Positions 8,283 to 16,369 of a DNA stretch of 60,978 nucleotides are shown here, in pieces. Origin of the DNA: Clostridiales bacterium (GTDB lineage Bacteria; Bacillota; Clostridia; Monoglobales; Monoglobaceae); the NCBI GenBank assembly GCA_016303265.1, contig JAEDLZ010000002.1:1-60978 (forward strand), in the 5' to 3' direction. Under the pieces are notes generated by a model. The model was not told the DNA's origin and made no database searches. It was given only the letters and a program-made list of their open reading frames with translations. Each line of letters opens with the position of its first letter. The first letter of the stretch is position 1. The position numbers were made by a program, and so were the translations under genes.

Positions 8283-10511
8283 TTAATCCCTGACCTCAGA
8301 ATATGTGAAATCAAGGGTTATAACCGTTCCCATTTCAACAGATGTTCCGGCGGCAGGCGACTGTCCTGAGCAGACGGCAGTTCCGCTTGCGTCCTTTACG
8401 CCCTTTATTTTTACATTCAGCCCTGCGTCTGTCAGGAGCTTATTCGCCGCTGCCGGCGTACAGCTTCGGACATCCGGAACCGTTACCATCTGTCTTTTAT
8501 CATCTCCGTCGGTATAGAGAATTATATTTGAGTTCTTTGATACCTTTGAGTCTGCAATAGGCATCTGGGAAGTAACTTTATCTCCCTCGCCGTAAATTTT
8601 TACCTGCAGTCCCAAGCTTTCTATTGCCTTTTGCGCGTCCGTCTTTGTTTTTCCTATAACGCCGGGAACAAGAATATCGACAAACTGTAATTCGTCCTCT
8701 GTATACTGCGGCTCTACATTAAGATATTGGAGTGTTTCCTCCAGTATATTCTTTACAACCGGGGCAGCAATCGTTCCTCCGTAATAATTACGGCCCTCTC
8801 CCGGCTGGTCAAGAATTACCAGACACACCACCTGCGGGTCATCGGCAGGTGCAAAACCTATAAATGACGCTACATATTTTCCGTTTCCTCGGGGCTGCTT
8901 TTCTGAAGTACCCGTTTTTCCGGCAATTCTGTATCCTGCCAGATATGCGTTCTTACCTCCGCCCTCAGACACAACCGATTCGAGAATGGTCCGCATTGTG
9001 TCGCTGGTTTCCTTTGAAATAATCTGACGCACCTTTGTAGGCTGTATATCCTCAACAACATTAAGTTCCTTGTCTACTATCTGCTTTACAAGGTGCGGCT
9101 TCATAAGATTCCCGCCGTTCGCAACCGCCGCCGCCATGGAAATCATCTGAAGAGGCGTTACCGTAAAGCTCTGACCAAATGACGCCGTTGCAAGGTCAAT
9201 TTCCTTGAAGTTGTCCTCGTCATGAAATATACCCGTTGTTTCACCCGGCAGCTCTATTCCTGTCTTTTGCAGAAATCCGAACCCCTTCAGGTACTTAACA
9301 AAATTTTTTGCTCCCACCCTCGCACCAATCTGTATAAATGCCGGATTGCAGGAATTTTGAACCGCCTGCTGGAAGGTTTGGTCGCCGTGGCCGTTGCGGT
9401 TTGCACAGGATATGCTCCTGTCCGCAACCTTTATGCTTCCTCCGCAGTAAAAATGATCCGAGAGCGATACTGCTTTTTCTTCAAGTGCCATGGAGGCAAC
9501 CGCTATTTTAAAGGTTGAACCCGGCTCATAGCTGTCCACAACCGCCTTATTTCTTCTTAAAAATTCGGTTGCTTCGGTAACCTTTGCGTTATACTCGCTG
9601 CCCTCAAGTTCCTTAAGTTCATCGGTTATGCCCGGATATTTTTCTTCCACTGCCTCCGTTATCGCAAAGGGCTCATTCAAATCATAATCCGGCTTTGTTA
9701 CCATTGCAAGAATTTCTCCGCTTTTAACATCCATTACAATTGCCGCCGCGCCCTCTTCAAGTTCATTTTCAATGCGGGCATTTTCAAGATGCTTCTCTGC
9801 AAAATGCTGAATCGTTTCGTCTATGGTAAGAACAACGGACTGTCCGTCCTCTGCCTCGATATAGCTTTCATAATTGTCCGGAATATCCATGCCGGAAACC
9901 TGGTCTGCCGACACAATTCTGCCCGGCACTCCGCTTAAAACATCGTCATATACTTTTTCTATGCCCTCAAGACCTTGATTGTCCGAACCAACAAAGCCTA
10001 TAACATGAGATGCAAAGCTTCCGTAAGGATAATACCGCTTCGTATCCTCCGAAAAGCGAAAGCCGCTCAAATTGTAATCGTTTATATATTTGCGCAATTC
10101 GTCCGCCCGGCTTTTTACAACTTTCTTCTTTATATACTCAAAATTTGTGTTACTGTTGATTTTATCAAGCATGGCGTCCTTGTCTGTTTCAAAAATTTCC
10201 GAAAGCTTTTCGGCAATTTCGTCTGCGGTCTGCTTGGTATTATCCCGCACATCCGCAGGAGAAATACTCACTGTTTCAACAGTCATGTTGCTTGCCAGTA
10301 CCTTATAATTTCTGTCATATATTTTACCCCGTTCGGGAGTTATGACATTATCTACGGTTTGCTGCTCCCTTGCCGCAATGGTCAGTTTCTCGCCGTCAAC
10401 TATCTGAAGCCAGGCAATACGGAATATCAACAGAAAAAAGCATAGTAACACTATGCTAAGTACCGCTATTATTCTTTTCTTCTGTTTTATAGAGCTGCCA
10501 ATTTTTTGCAC
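8283..10511 (-). CDS. spoVD: SpoVD/FtsI-type class B penicillin-binding protein with two PASTA domains
   Basis: A peptidoglycan DD-transpeptidase of 742 residues. One N-terminal membrane anchor (about 14-37) is followed by the PBP dimer domain (to about 200) and the transpeptidase domain, with catalytic STFK (Ser332), SCN (387-389) and KTGT (532-535). Two C-terminal PASTA repeats follow (about 612-669 and 675-737). The twin PASTA tail and cluster position match SpoVD, but it may also serve division because it is the only class B PBP here. The start is GTG at 10511. An AAGG motif sits right against it, and a short upstream frame (ATG at 10566) stops at TAA 1 nt before GTG, so initiation may depend on coupling. 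Confidence 0.93.
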   Translation of the reverse strand: MQKIGSSIKQKKRIIAVLSIVLLCFFLLIFRIAWLQIVDGEKLTIAAREQQTVDNVITPERGKIYDRNYKVLASNMTVETVSISPADVRDNTKQTADEIAEKLSEIFETDKDAMLDKINSNTNFEYIKKKVVKSRADELRKYINDYNLSGFRFSEDTKRYYPYGSFASHVIGFVGSDNQGLEGIEKVYDDVLSGVPGRIVSADQVSGMDIPDNYESYIEAEDGQSVVLTIDETIQHFAEKHLENARIENELEEGAAAIVMDVKSGEILAMVTKPDYDLNEPFAITEAVEEKYPGITDELKELEGSEYNAKVTEATEFLRRNKAVVDSYEPGSTFKIAVASMALEEKAVSLSDHFYCGGSIKVADRSISCANRNGHGDQTFQQAVQNSCNPAFIQIGARVGAKNFVKYLKGFGFLQKTGIELPGETTGIFHDEDNFKEIDLATASFGQSFTVTPLQMISMAAAVANGGNLMKPHLVKQIVDKELNVVEDIQPTKVRQIISKETSDTMRTILESVVSEGGGKNAYLAGYRIAGKTGTSEKQPRGNGKYVASFIGFAPADDPQVVCLVILDQPGEGRNYYGGTIAAPVVKNILEETLQYLNVEPQYTEDELQFVDILVPGVIGKTKTDAQKAIESLGLQVKIYGEGDKVTSQMPIADSKVSKNSNIILYTDGDDKRQMVTVPDVRSCTPAAANKLLTDAGLNVKIKGVKDASGTAVCSGQSPAAGTSVEMGTVITLDFTYSEVRD

Positions 10512-10577
10512 CTTATGCGTTTCGGCAGGGATTATTGCTCCGAGCCGCTCTCCTTTCCGACTTTCTCATATCAAAAA

Positions 10578-10625
10578 CAGTTGTCAATTCAGTTGTCATT
10601 ATATACAATTATATTTTTCTTCAAA
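10578..10625 (-). promoter_or_regulatory. Possible internal promoter with 12-bp-phased direct repeats upstream of the PBP gene
   Basis: The 281-bp ftsL-PBP gap contains, on the minus strand, TTGAAG or TTTGAA (10619-10625), then TATAAT (10603-10598) after 15-16 bp. Immediately downstream are two exact copies of TGACAACTG (10598-10590 and 10586-10578), 12 bp apart. The repeat pair looks like a regulator half-site array. A separate promoter here would suit a sporulation-specific PBP, but the -35 and spacing are not ideal. Confidence 0.3.
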
Positions 10626-10792
10626 ATTTTTATAACAAAATTTCTTTAAAACTTCTGCAAAATCAAATGTTTCCCATCAGCATTTCCGCCCCGTCATTAA
10701 GAGAATATGCATCCGACATACGCTCTAAAAAGCAGGCTATGCCGTCAATCCGACTAAGGTCATTGTAAAAGGTTACAGCCGCCTCAGAAAAA

Positions 10793-11290
10793 TCAGTCGA
10801 AAATTTCCATTGAATCAACAAGCATACCCGACGCCCCCGTAAGCGACGGTTCATCCTTTTCCTTCTCGGTTTCGGCAACTACCGTCCCGGAATCCGAAGA
10901 ACTCATATCCACATAAAATATCTGATAATTTTCGGGTCTTATCATTCCGTATTCCTCTGTTGCAATCCTTTGCAGTTCCTCAAGGTCAAGGCTCTTGTCA
11001 ATCTCTGCCTGAATCGCCTGATTTTCCGCCGTTATTGAATTATATTCACTTTTAAGAGATGAAATGTCACCGCTAATCTCGTCAAGCGCCACATATCCTC
11101 TTACCATCATAAACGCAAGAATCATTACTGTCGCAATCATGGCGCACCGTTTAACTTTTCGCATAAACTGCGCCTTTTTATTTATTTTCTTTCTTCGGGT
11201 CGGTCTGTTATGAGTTTCGCTTTGCTTTTCCGTATAGTCAGGTCTGTCAAGCTTATACGCACTGCTTGTGTTCCAGCTTTGATAACTCAT
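10793..11290 (-). CDS. ftsL: FtsL-like septum protein
   Basis: A 165-residue bitopic protein: basic cytoplasmic tail to about residue 47, one membrane segment (about 49-66, CAMIATVMILAFMMVRG), then a coiled coil (LDEISGDISSLKSEYNSI... to about 110) and an acidic, low-complexity tail. Position between rsmH and the class B PBP plus topology identify it as FtsL, which partners DivIC and FtsQ at the septum. Sequence identity in this family is always weak. Stop at 10793. A frame beginning near the stop and running to 10663 looks protein-like (see findings). Confidence 0.85.
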   Translation of the reverse strand: MSYQSWNTSSAYKLDRPDYTEKQSETHNRPTRRKKINKKAQFMRKVKRCAMIATVMILAFMMVRGYVALDEISGDISSLKSEYNSITAENQAIQAEIDKSLDLEELQRIATEEYGMIRPENYQIFYVDMSSSDSGTVVAETEKEKDEPSLTGASGMLVDSMEIFD

Positions 11291-11306
11291 TTTCCGTTCT
11301 CCCTTT

Positions 11307-12239
11307 CTATAGTTTTATAATCGCTCTTAGTTTCGCACTGTGAGCCCGGTTGTTACGGTCAATCTCCTCTTGTGCCGCAACTATGGGTTTTTTGTTGTAA
11401 AGCTTCCCTATCGGTTTATTATTGCACACGCATACGGGAAAGCTCTTAGGACAGGTGCAGCCCCGTGAAAGATCCGCAAACGCCGTTTTAACTATCCTGT
11501 CCTCAAGGGAATGAAAAGTTATAACCGCCAAAACTCCTCCGGGCTTTAACACTGATACAAAATCACGAACCGCCTTGTCCAAAATTTCAAGTTCATGATT
11601 AACTTCAATCCTTATTGCCTGAAATGTTCGTTTCGCGGGGTGCTTGTCCGTATATCGAGCCTGCTTCGGCATGGCGCTCTTTATTATGTCGCTGAGTTGA
11701 ACGGTCGTTTCGATTGGAGCTTTTGCCCTTTCAAAAACAATTCTTCTCGCTATCGCAGGAGCAAACCGTTCCTCCCCGTAAGCATATATTATTCTTTTTA
11801 AGTCCTCTTCCGAATAGGTGTTAACCACCTCATAGGCAGAAAGTTCTGCGTCTGTGTCCATTCGCATATCAAGTCTTGCGTCTGTGTTATAGCTAAACCC
11901 CCGGCTGACCTCGTCAAGTTGGTGGGAGGACACTCCCAAATCCAGAATTGCACCGTCAATCTGTGAAATATTCAGACTTTTTAAAATGTTCTTTATGTTG
12001 GAAAAATTATCGTGTACCGCTGTAACCGTTTCGCCGTACTCCTTAAGTCTTTCCGTCGCCGCCGCTATCGCCTCACTGTCCCGGTCAATCCCGATAAGCC
12101 GCCCGCTCCTAAGCTTTGAACATATCAACGAGGCGTGTCCGCCTCCGCCCAAAGTCCCGTCAACATAAACTCCGTTTTCGACAACACCCAGCATCTCTAC
12201 ACTTTCATTAAGCAAAACCGAAATATGTTTAAATTCCAT
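11307..12239 (-). CDS. rsmH: RsmH (MraW), 16S rRNA m4C1402 methyltransferase
   Basis: SAM-dependent N4-methylation of C1402 in the 16S rRNA P site. It has 310 residues. The SAM-binding motif DGTLGGGGHAS is at about 29-39, LDLGVSSHQLD is the usual second motif, and the C-terminal HSLEDRIVK is diagnostic of the family. A Cys-rich CTCPKSFPVCVC loop follows. ATG at 12239 is 20 bp after mraZ. Confidence 0.97.
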   Translation of the reverse strand: MEFKHISVLLNESVEMLGVVENGVYVDGTLGGGGHASLICSKLRSGRLIGIDRDSEAIAAATERLKEYGETVTAVHDNFSNIKNILKSLNISQIDGAILDLGVSSHQLDEVSRGFSYNTDARLDMRMDTDAELSAYEVVNTYSEEDLKRIIYAYGEERFAPAIARRIVFERAKAPIETTVQLSDIIKSAMPKQARYTDKHPAKRTFQAIRIEVNHELEILDKAVRDFVSVLKPGGVLAVITFHSLEDRIVKTAFADLSRGCTCPKSFPVCVCNNKPIGKLYNKKPIVAAQEEIDRNNRAHSAKLRAIIKL

Positions 12240-12259
12240 ATTGATTTCCCCTGCTCTCT

Positions 12260-12685
12260 TTAAAGTCCGAGATTTTCCATAAGCTCTTCTATGCCCTGCG
12301 GAGTAAACTCAGGTTTTGCTGTCTGGGCATCCCATGCGCTCTTATCCCATATTTCGACATGGTCCGACATTCCGATAAACGCAACCTCTCTTTTAACGCC
12401 TGCATAATTTCTGTAATCAGCAGGAAGCAAAACCCTGCCCTGGGCGTCAATTTCGCACTCGGTTGAATTGCTGAAGAAAAACTGTTTCAAAATATTAGCT
12501 TCTCTGCCCTTAAGCGCCAGAAGCTCTGTTTCAAATTTTGTCCATTCCTCTACGGAATAAACCTGCAGGCACTGCCCTCTTCCGCAGGACAGAACAAATC
12601 TGCCGCCCAGGTCATCTCTGAATTTTGCGGGCATACTTACTCTGCCTTTGGCGTCTATATTATGAAAATATCTTCCGATAAGCAT
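12260..12685 (-). CDS. mraZ: MraZ, transcriptional regulator of the dcw cluster
   Basis: A 141-residue DNA-binding protein with two SpoVT/AbrB-like folds. The first is IGRYFHNIDAKGRVSMPAKF (2-21), the second ECEIDAQGRVLLPADYR near the middle. The frame is open to 12709, but the ATG at 12685 gives the canonical N-terminus and follows GGGGAGGT by 7 nt. MraZ binds repeated boxes in its own promoter and regulates the downstream division genes. Four such boxes lie upstream here (12887-12943). Confidence 0.96.
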   Translation of the reverse strand: MLIGRYFHNIDAKGRVSMPAKFRDDLGGRFVLSCGRGQCLQVYSVEEWTKFETELLALKGREANILKQFFFSNSTECEIDAQGRVLLPADYRNYAGVKREVAFIGMSDHVEIWDKSAWDAQTAKPEFTPQGIEELMENLGL

Positions 12686-12756
12686 GCCGCAAACCTCCCC
12701 TACAGACAAAATTTTAAATCAAAGCGGTATGTAAAAACCTAACCGTCCGCCATCTA

Positions 12757-12840
12757 CCGGGCACATTCTGCCGGTCAACGGGCTCATTCTGCCAACTAAT
12801 GGGCACCTTCTGCTAACCAACAGGCACATTCGGCTCAAAG
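12757..12840 (-). repeat. Four imperfect 21-bp tandem repeats in the mraZ leader
   Basis: Units at 12757-12777, 12778-12798, 12799-12819 and 12820-12840. On the minus strand each contains an inverted motif GGCA-N5-TGCC or a one-base variant (GGCA/AGCC, AGCA/TGCC, AGCC/TGCC), with GAATG or close in the middle. They lie between the predicted transcription start (about 12,923) and mraZ, so they are in the 5' UTR. A period of 21 bp is two helical turns. Confidence 0.8.
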
Positions 12841-12886
12841 TTTATTTATGTCCATGATAAAATTCATTGATTATTTTATTCATTTT

Positions 12887-12943
12887 ACCACTTTAATGAT
12901 TTTTATACCACTTCTCACCACTTAAGTAAATTTTACTACACTT
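12887..12943 (-). promoter_or_regulatory. MraZ-box array (AAGTGGT repeats)
   Basis: On the minus strand AAAGTGGT or AAGTGGT occurs at 12894-12887, 12913-12907 and 12923-12917, with a degenerate AAGTGTA at 12943-12937. Start-to-start distances are 20, 10 and 20 bp, so all four fall on one 10-bp phase. AAAGTGG-type repeats are the known MraZ operator in Firmicutes and mollicutes. The array overlaps the promoter spacer and the region just downstream, consistent with autoregulation. Confidence 0.8.
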
Positions 12944-12958
12944 TTACGGGAAATGCAA
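12930..12958 (-). promoter_or_regulatory. Promoter of the dcw cluster
   Basis: TTGCAT (12958-12953), 17 bp, TAAAAT (12935-12930) on the minus strand. One MraZ box lies in the spacer and three downstream. The resulting 5' UTR of about 240 nt carries the 21-bp repeats. Confidence 0.65.
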
Positions 12959-13100
12959 GCATTTTTTCAAAAAAAATTAAATTTTTATTACAAAACGGTT
13001 AAATTGTGGTTTCAAATGTTTTATAATACAAGATATTGTATGAAAAGCCTGAAATTTTTTTGAAATAAGTTTCGAAGCAGAAAAAATAGGGGCTTTAGCA

Positions 13101-13234
13101 AAATAGTTTCTTGACAAAACTCAAAACAAAATATCCCCGAAAACAGCTAAATTTAAACTGTTTTCGGGGATATTTTCATTGGTTTGGGATACCATTGGGT
13201 TCAATGCTGTTTGAAAATCATTTTGCCGCAGCCC
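13101..13234 (+). repeat. Dispersed hairpin repeat, copy A
   Basis: About 130 bp that recurs at 54744-54883 in the same orientation. The core is a perfect 18-bp inverted repeat (13129-13146 and 13158-13175; arm contains CCCCGAAAACAG) with an 11-nt A/T loop. Shared flanks include TTCTTGACAA on the left and AAAATCATTTTGC followed by GCAGCC on the right. It lies between mraZ and the comFC-like gene and could also terminate transcription. The rest of 12,960-13,440 is A/T-rich with no gene seen. Confidence 0.8.
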
Positions 13235-13416
13235 TTCCCACTTTGTGCCACAGCCGAAATCTTATACCAAGACAAGTTTATAAAGTTTTGCCGACAAACA
13301 GTCTGCCGCAACGCAAGCAAACCGAAAAAAACTTCGGCAAACAAAATTCATATAAAACGATAATAAGTCTTATTTCTTAAAACAAAATTATAATTTATCG
13401 GTTAAATCAACATCAT

Positions 13417-13442
13417 AATTTATCGGTTAAAACGATAAAATT
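13417..13442 (-). terminator. Weak terminator-like hairpin after the comFC-like gene
   Basis: Inverted repeat AATTTATCG / CGATAAAATT (9 bp, 7-nt loop) immediately after the gene's stop on the minus strand, without a clear U-run. Its left part belongs to a 17-bp direct repeat (13390-13406 and 13415-13431). Confidence 0.4.
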
Positions 13443-13444
13443 GT

Positions 13445-14197
13445 TTATCCGTTTTTATAGGTCTTCGGCTCTTTGGCAACCGTTGCAAGGGTTATTGCGC
13501 ATACATATTTCGCACCGCCCTCTTTTAAGACCTCCGCATTTTCATTAAGAGTTGTTCCCGTAGTCATAACATCATCAACAAGCAGAATCCGCTTACCCTT
13601 TATATCCGCCTTTGGATTCATTCCTATTGCACCTTTTAGATTTTTAATTCTTTTTTCATAAGCAAGTCCGCTTTGCTTGGGAATCCTCTTTGTCCTCAGC
13701 AGAATGCCCTCCTTATAAGGAATTCCCGTCTCTGCGGACAAATATCTGCAAATCACCTGAACGGGATCTATTCCTCGTTTCATCGTCCGCATCTTACTTG
13801 GGGCAACGCCTGCAATTATGTCAAACTCCGTATCCGGATAGACCTCTCCCATGCGCTGAGCCATAAGCACGGCAAAAACCTTGCCGGAAATTTCACTTTC
13901 TCCGTTTTTATAGCGTTTAATCCCCGCAGAGGACATGGAATCATATTTTATGACCGACTCCGCTCTTTTAAATTTTTTTGGCAGCCTTGACGCACAATCA
14001 TAGCAAATTCCTCTTTCACCAAGACTTATCTGCGGTTTTCCGCACTTTTTGCAACAGGAAAAATCGCGGCAAAATTTCAGCCTGTCTCTGCATTCATTGC
14101 AGATATACCTTTCTTCGCCGAAATCTGTCACTATGTTACAGAAAATACATTTTGTCGGATATATTAAATTCCTTACATTCCTTAAAATTCTGTTCAT
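13445..14197 (-). CDS. comFC: ComFC-type phosphoribosyltransferase-like protein
   Basis: About 250 residues. The N-terminal double zinc knuckle has four Cys pairs (CIFC, CNEC, CKKC, CYDC), followed by a PRTase fold ending in the PRPP loop ILLVDDVMTTGTTLNE. This is the ComFC/GntX architecture, associated with DNA uptake or processing in competence. The frame is open to 14317, but the upstream residues cross a GC-rich hairpin and look non-coding, so I start at ATG 14197 (MNRILRNV). There is no ComFA neighbour. Transcribed after rny, probably past a terminator. Confidence 0.85.
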   Translation of the reverse strand: MNRILRNVRNLIYPTKCIFCNIVTDFGEERYICNECRDRLKFCRDFSCCKKCGKPQISLGERGICYDCASRLPKKFKRAESVIKYDSMSSAGIKRYKNGESEISGKVFAVLMAQRMGEVYPDTEFDIIAGVAPSKMRTMKRGIDPVQVICRYLSAETGIPYKEGILLRTKRIPKQSGLAYEKRIKNLKGAIGMNPKADIKGKRILLVDDVMTTGTTLNENAEVLKEGGAKYVCAITLATVAKEPKTYKNG

Positions 14198-14229
14198 GTA
14201 TGTCTTTCTCTGCCTTCTCACAATAAGAG

Positions 14230-14265
14230 CCCGACCCGTCAGCGCAATCAAAGATTGCGGTCGGG
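14230..14265. other. Nested perfect hairpin upstream of the comFC-like gene
   Basis: CCCGACC (14230-14236) pairs with GGTCGGG (14259-14265), enclosing CGCAATC (14243-14249) with GATTGCG (14253-14259). It would form a two-step stem in the mRNA leader of the downstream gene. No U-run follows, so it is probably not a terminator. Confidence 0.45.
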
Positions 14266-14291
14266 TACCCCAAAGCCTTGTTGTTTTCACA

Positions 14292-14332
14292 ATAAAACCG
14301 TAAAATATGTATGACATACTTTACGGTTTTAT
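14292..14332 (-). terminator. Terminator after rny (bidirectional shape)
   Basis: A 19-bp stem with one G-U pair (arm includes ATAAAACCGTAAA) and a 3-nt loop begins 3 bp past the rny stop. It ends in TTTTATT on the minus strand. Confidence 0.75.
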
Positions 14333-14335
14333 TTC

Positions 14336-15910
14336 TTACTTTGCGTAATCAATGGCTCTGGTTTCCCTGATAACATTGACTTTAATCTGTCCGGGATATT
14401 CCATTTCAGCCTCAATCTTTTTAACAATGTCCTTCGCAAGAAGAACCGTTTCCTCATCTTTAACCTTGTCGGGCTTAACGATAATTCTGATTTCCCGTCC
14501 CGCCTGTATTGCAAATGAGCGCTCCACTCCGTCAAACGAGTTCGCAATACCTTCAAGATTTTCAAGACGCTTAATATATGACTCGAGATTTTCGCGCCTT
14601 GCCGCAGGTCTTGCCGCTGAAATCGCATCGGCTGCCTGAATAAGACAAGCCTCAACCGAATTGGGCTCTATATCTCCGTGATGTGCCATAATAGCATGAA
14701 CGACCTTATCGTTTTCCTTATACTTCTTTGCAACATCTGCACCGATTGTAACATGAGAGCCTTCTACATCATGGTCAATAGCCTTGCCCACATCGTGCAA
14801 AAGTCCGGCACGCTTTGCAAGCGCAACATCTGCGCCCAGCTCTGACGCCATCAGTCCCGCCAGATGAGAAACCTCTATGGAATGCTTCAGAACATTCTGA
14901 CCATAGCTCGTTCGGTAGCGGAGCTTACCGATAAGGCGGATAAGTTCGGGATGAAGTCCGTGGACTCCTGTTTCAAATGTCGCCCGTTCGCCCTCCTGCT
15001 TGATAATCTGCTCAACTTCTTTACGAGCCTTTTCAACGGTTTCTTCAATCCTGCCCGGATGAATTCGCCCGTCCGTTATGAGCTTTTCAAGGGAAAGCCT
15101 TGCAATTTCCCTTCTTACCGGGTCAAACCCCGAAAGAATTACCGCTTCCGGAGTATCGTCAATAATGAGATCGATACCCGTAAGGTTTTCGATTGTTCTG
15201 ATATTTCTTCCCTCTCTGCCGATAATGCGGCCTTTCATTTCATCATTGGGGAGATTTACTACCGAAACGGTTGTTTCTGCAACATGGTCGGCGGCACAGC
15301 GCTGAATTGCCCCCGTAATGATATTACGAGCCTTATTTTCAGCCTCCTCCTTCGCCTGATCCTCTATGCTCTTTATGAGCATTGCAGCCTCATGACGGCT
15401 GTCGCTCTCAACCTGCTTCATAATAAGCTTTTTCGCATCATCCGCCGAAAGTTCGGCAATCTTTTCAAGCTGGCTCATTTCAAGCTTTTTTACCTGCTCA
15501 ATCTCCGCCTTCGTTTCCTCAAGCTTTGCCAGTTTCTTTTGTATCAGAGCTTCCTTCTCCTCAATACTTTGTGTCTTTTTATCTATTGTGTCTTCCTTTT
15601 GCTGAATCCTGCGTTCCTGCCTCTGAATTTCGTTTCTTCTTTCCTTTATTTCTTTATCCAGTTCAGATCGTTCCTTATGTATTTCCTCTTTTGCTTCCAA
15701 TAATTTTTCTTTTTTAGCGTTTTCGGCGTTTTTAACCGCCTCTTTTTTTGCCGATTCTATAAGCCTGTTTGCCTCTTCCTCAGCACTTCCTATTTTCAAC
15801 TCGGCAATCTTTTTACGGTATGCATATCCGTATTTGAATGCCAGGATACCAACTACAACTGCAACAATAACTGCCGCAGCAATTGTTATTATAAGAGCTA
15901 TGACAAGCAC
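14336..15910 (-). CDS. rny: Ribonuclease Y
   Basis: Membrane-anchored endoribonuclease that starts bulk mRNA decay. It has 524 residues: N-terminal membrane segment (about 2-25), a long charged coiled coil (about 35-190), a KH domain with GREGRNIR (231-238), and an HD domain with HD at 372-373 ([12 protein letters not shown]). Length matches the family. The only common start is GTG at 15910, but the AAGGAGG Shine-Dalgarno overlaps it. The codon at normal spacing (8 nt) and in frame is ATA at 15901-15899, so the true start may be non-canonical. Confidence 0.97.
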   Translation of the reverse strand: MLVIALIITIAAAVIVAVVVGILAFKYGYAYRKKIAELKIGSAEEEANRLIESAKKEAVKNAENAKKEKLLEAKEEIHKERSELDKEIKERRNEIQRQERRIQQKEDTIDKKTQSIEEKEALIQKKLAKLEETKAEIEQVKKLEMSQLEKIAELSADDAKKLIMKQVESDSRHEAAMLIKSIEDQAKEEAENKARNIITGAIQRCAADHVAETTVSVVNLPNDEMKGRIIGREGRNIRTIENLTGIDLIIDDTPEAVILSGFDPVRREIARLSLEKLITDGRIHPGRIEETVEKARKEVEQIIKQEGERATFETGVHGLHPELIRLIGKLRYRTSYGQNVLKHSIEVSHLAGLMASELGADVALAKRAGLLHDVGKAIDHDVEGSHVTIGADVAKKYKENDKVVHAIMAHHGDIEPNSVEACLIQAADAISAARPAARRENLESYIKRLENLEGIANSFDGVERSFAIQAGREIRIIVKPDKVKDEETVLLAKDIVKKIEAEMEYPGQIKVNVIRETRAIDYAK

Positions 15911-16034
15911 CTCCTTATTGATTTTTCATTCTGCAATCCGCAGTATGCAATATATAAAACTAATACACTAAAAGAAAATACATACATTCATATTTGTTAA
16001 AAGGTACACAAATATTTAAAAATCATACATTTTA

Positions 16035-16063
16035 ATTGTAATAAATTACACCAAATATGTCAA
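16035..16063 (-). promoter_or_regulatory. Promoter of rny
   Basis: TTGACA (16063-16058), 17 bp, TACAAT (16040-16035) on the minus strand, leaving a leader of about 120 nt. Confidence 0.75.
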
Positions 16064-16071
16064 GTATTATT

Positions 16072-16129
16072 TTTCACTTTTTGAACTTTTTTTCACTTTT
16101 TGAGTTTTTTCTCTTTTTGAACTTTTTTA
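16072..16129. repeat. Three tandem ~19-bp T-rich repeats between rqcP and rny
   Basis: The plus strand reads three near copies of TTCACTTTTTGAACTTTTT (variants GAGTTTTTT and CTCTTTTTGAAC). They start at the rqcP stop and end just before the rny promoter. On the transcribed strand they are A-tracts in 19-bp steps. Confidence 0.65.
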
Positions 16130-16369
16130 TTCCACAACCTCATATAATGTCGATGCGTCATTTTTATTGACTGTTTCCTTTATATCGGTTACTCTGATGC
16201 GAAATGCCTTGTTTCCGAATCCGACCTCTATAATATCGCCGATTTTTACATTATATGACGCCTTTACCGTCTTGCCGTTAACGCTTACCCGTCCGCCGTC
16301 CGCCGCCTCATTTGCCACTGTCCTTCGCTTGATTATTCTTGTAACCTTTAAGTATTTATCAAGTCTCAT
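16127..16369 (-). CDS. rqcP: RqcP/YabO, S4-domain RNA-binding protein
   Basis: An 80-residue S4-domain protein (MRLDKYLKVTRIIKRRTVANEAADGGRVSVNGK). In Bacillus RqcP (YabO) binds stalled 50S subunits and helps RqcH elongate C-terminal alanine tails in ribosome-associated quality control. The preceding mazG and spoVB genes reproduce the Bacillus yabM-yabN-yabO order, which supports this assignment over a generic Hsp15. ATG overlaps the mazG stop (TAATG). Confidence 0.9.
   Translation of the reverse strand: MRLDKYLKVTRIIKRRTVANEAADGGRVSVNGKTVKASYNVKIGDIIEVGFGNKAFRIRVTDIKETVNKNDASTLYEVVE

Noticed and set aside
12757..12840. 21-bp repeats as a mini CRISPR array
   Set aside because: Units are contiguous with no spacers and no cas genes are present.
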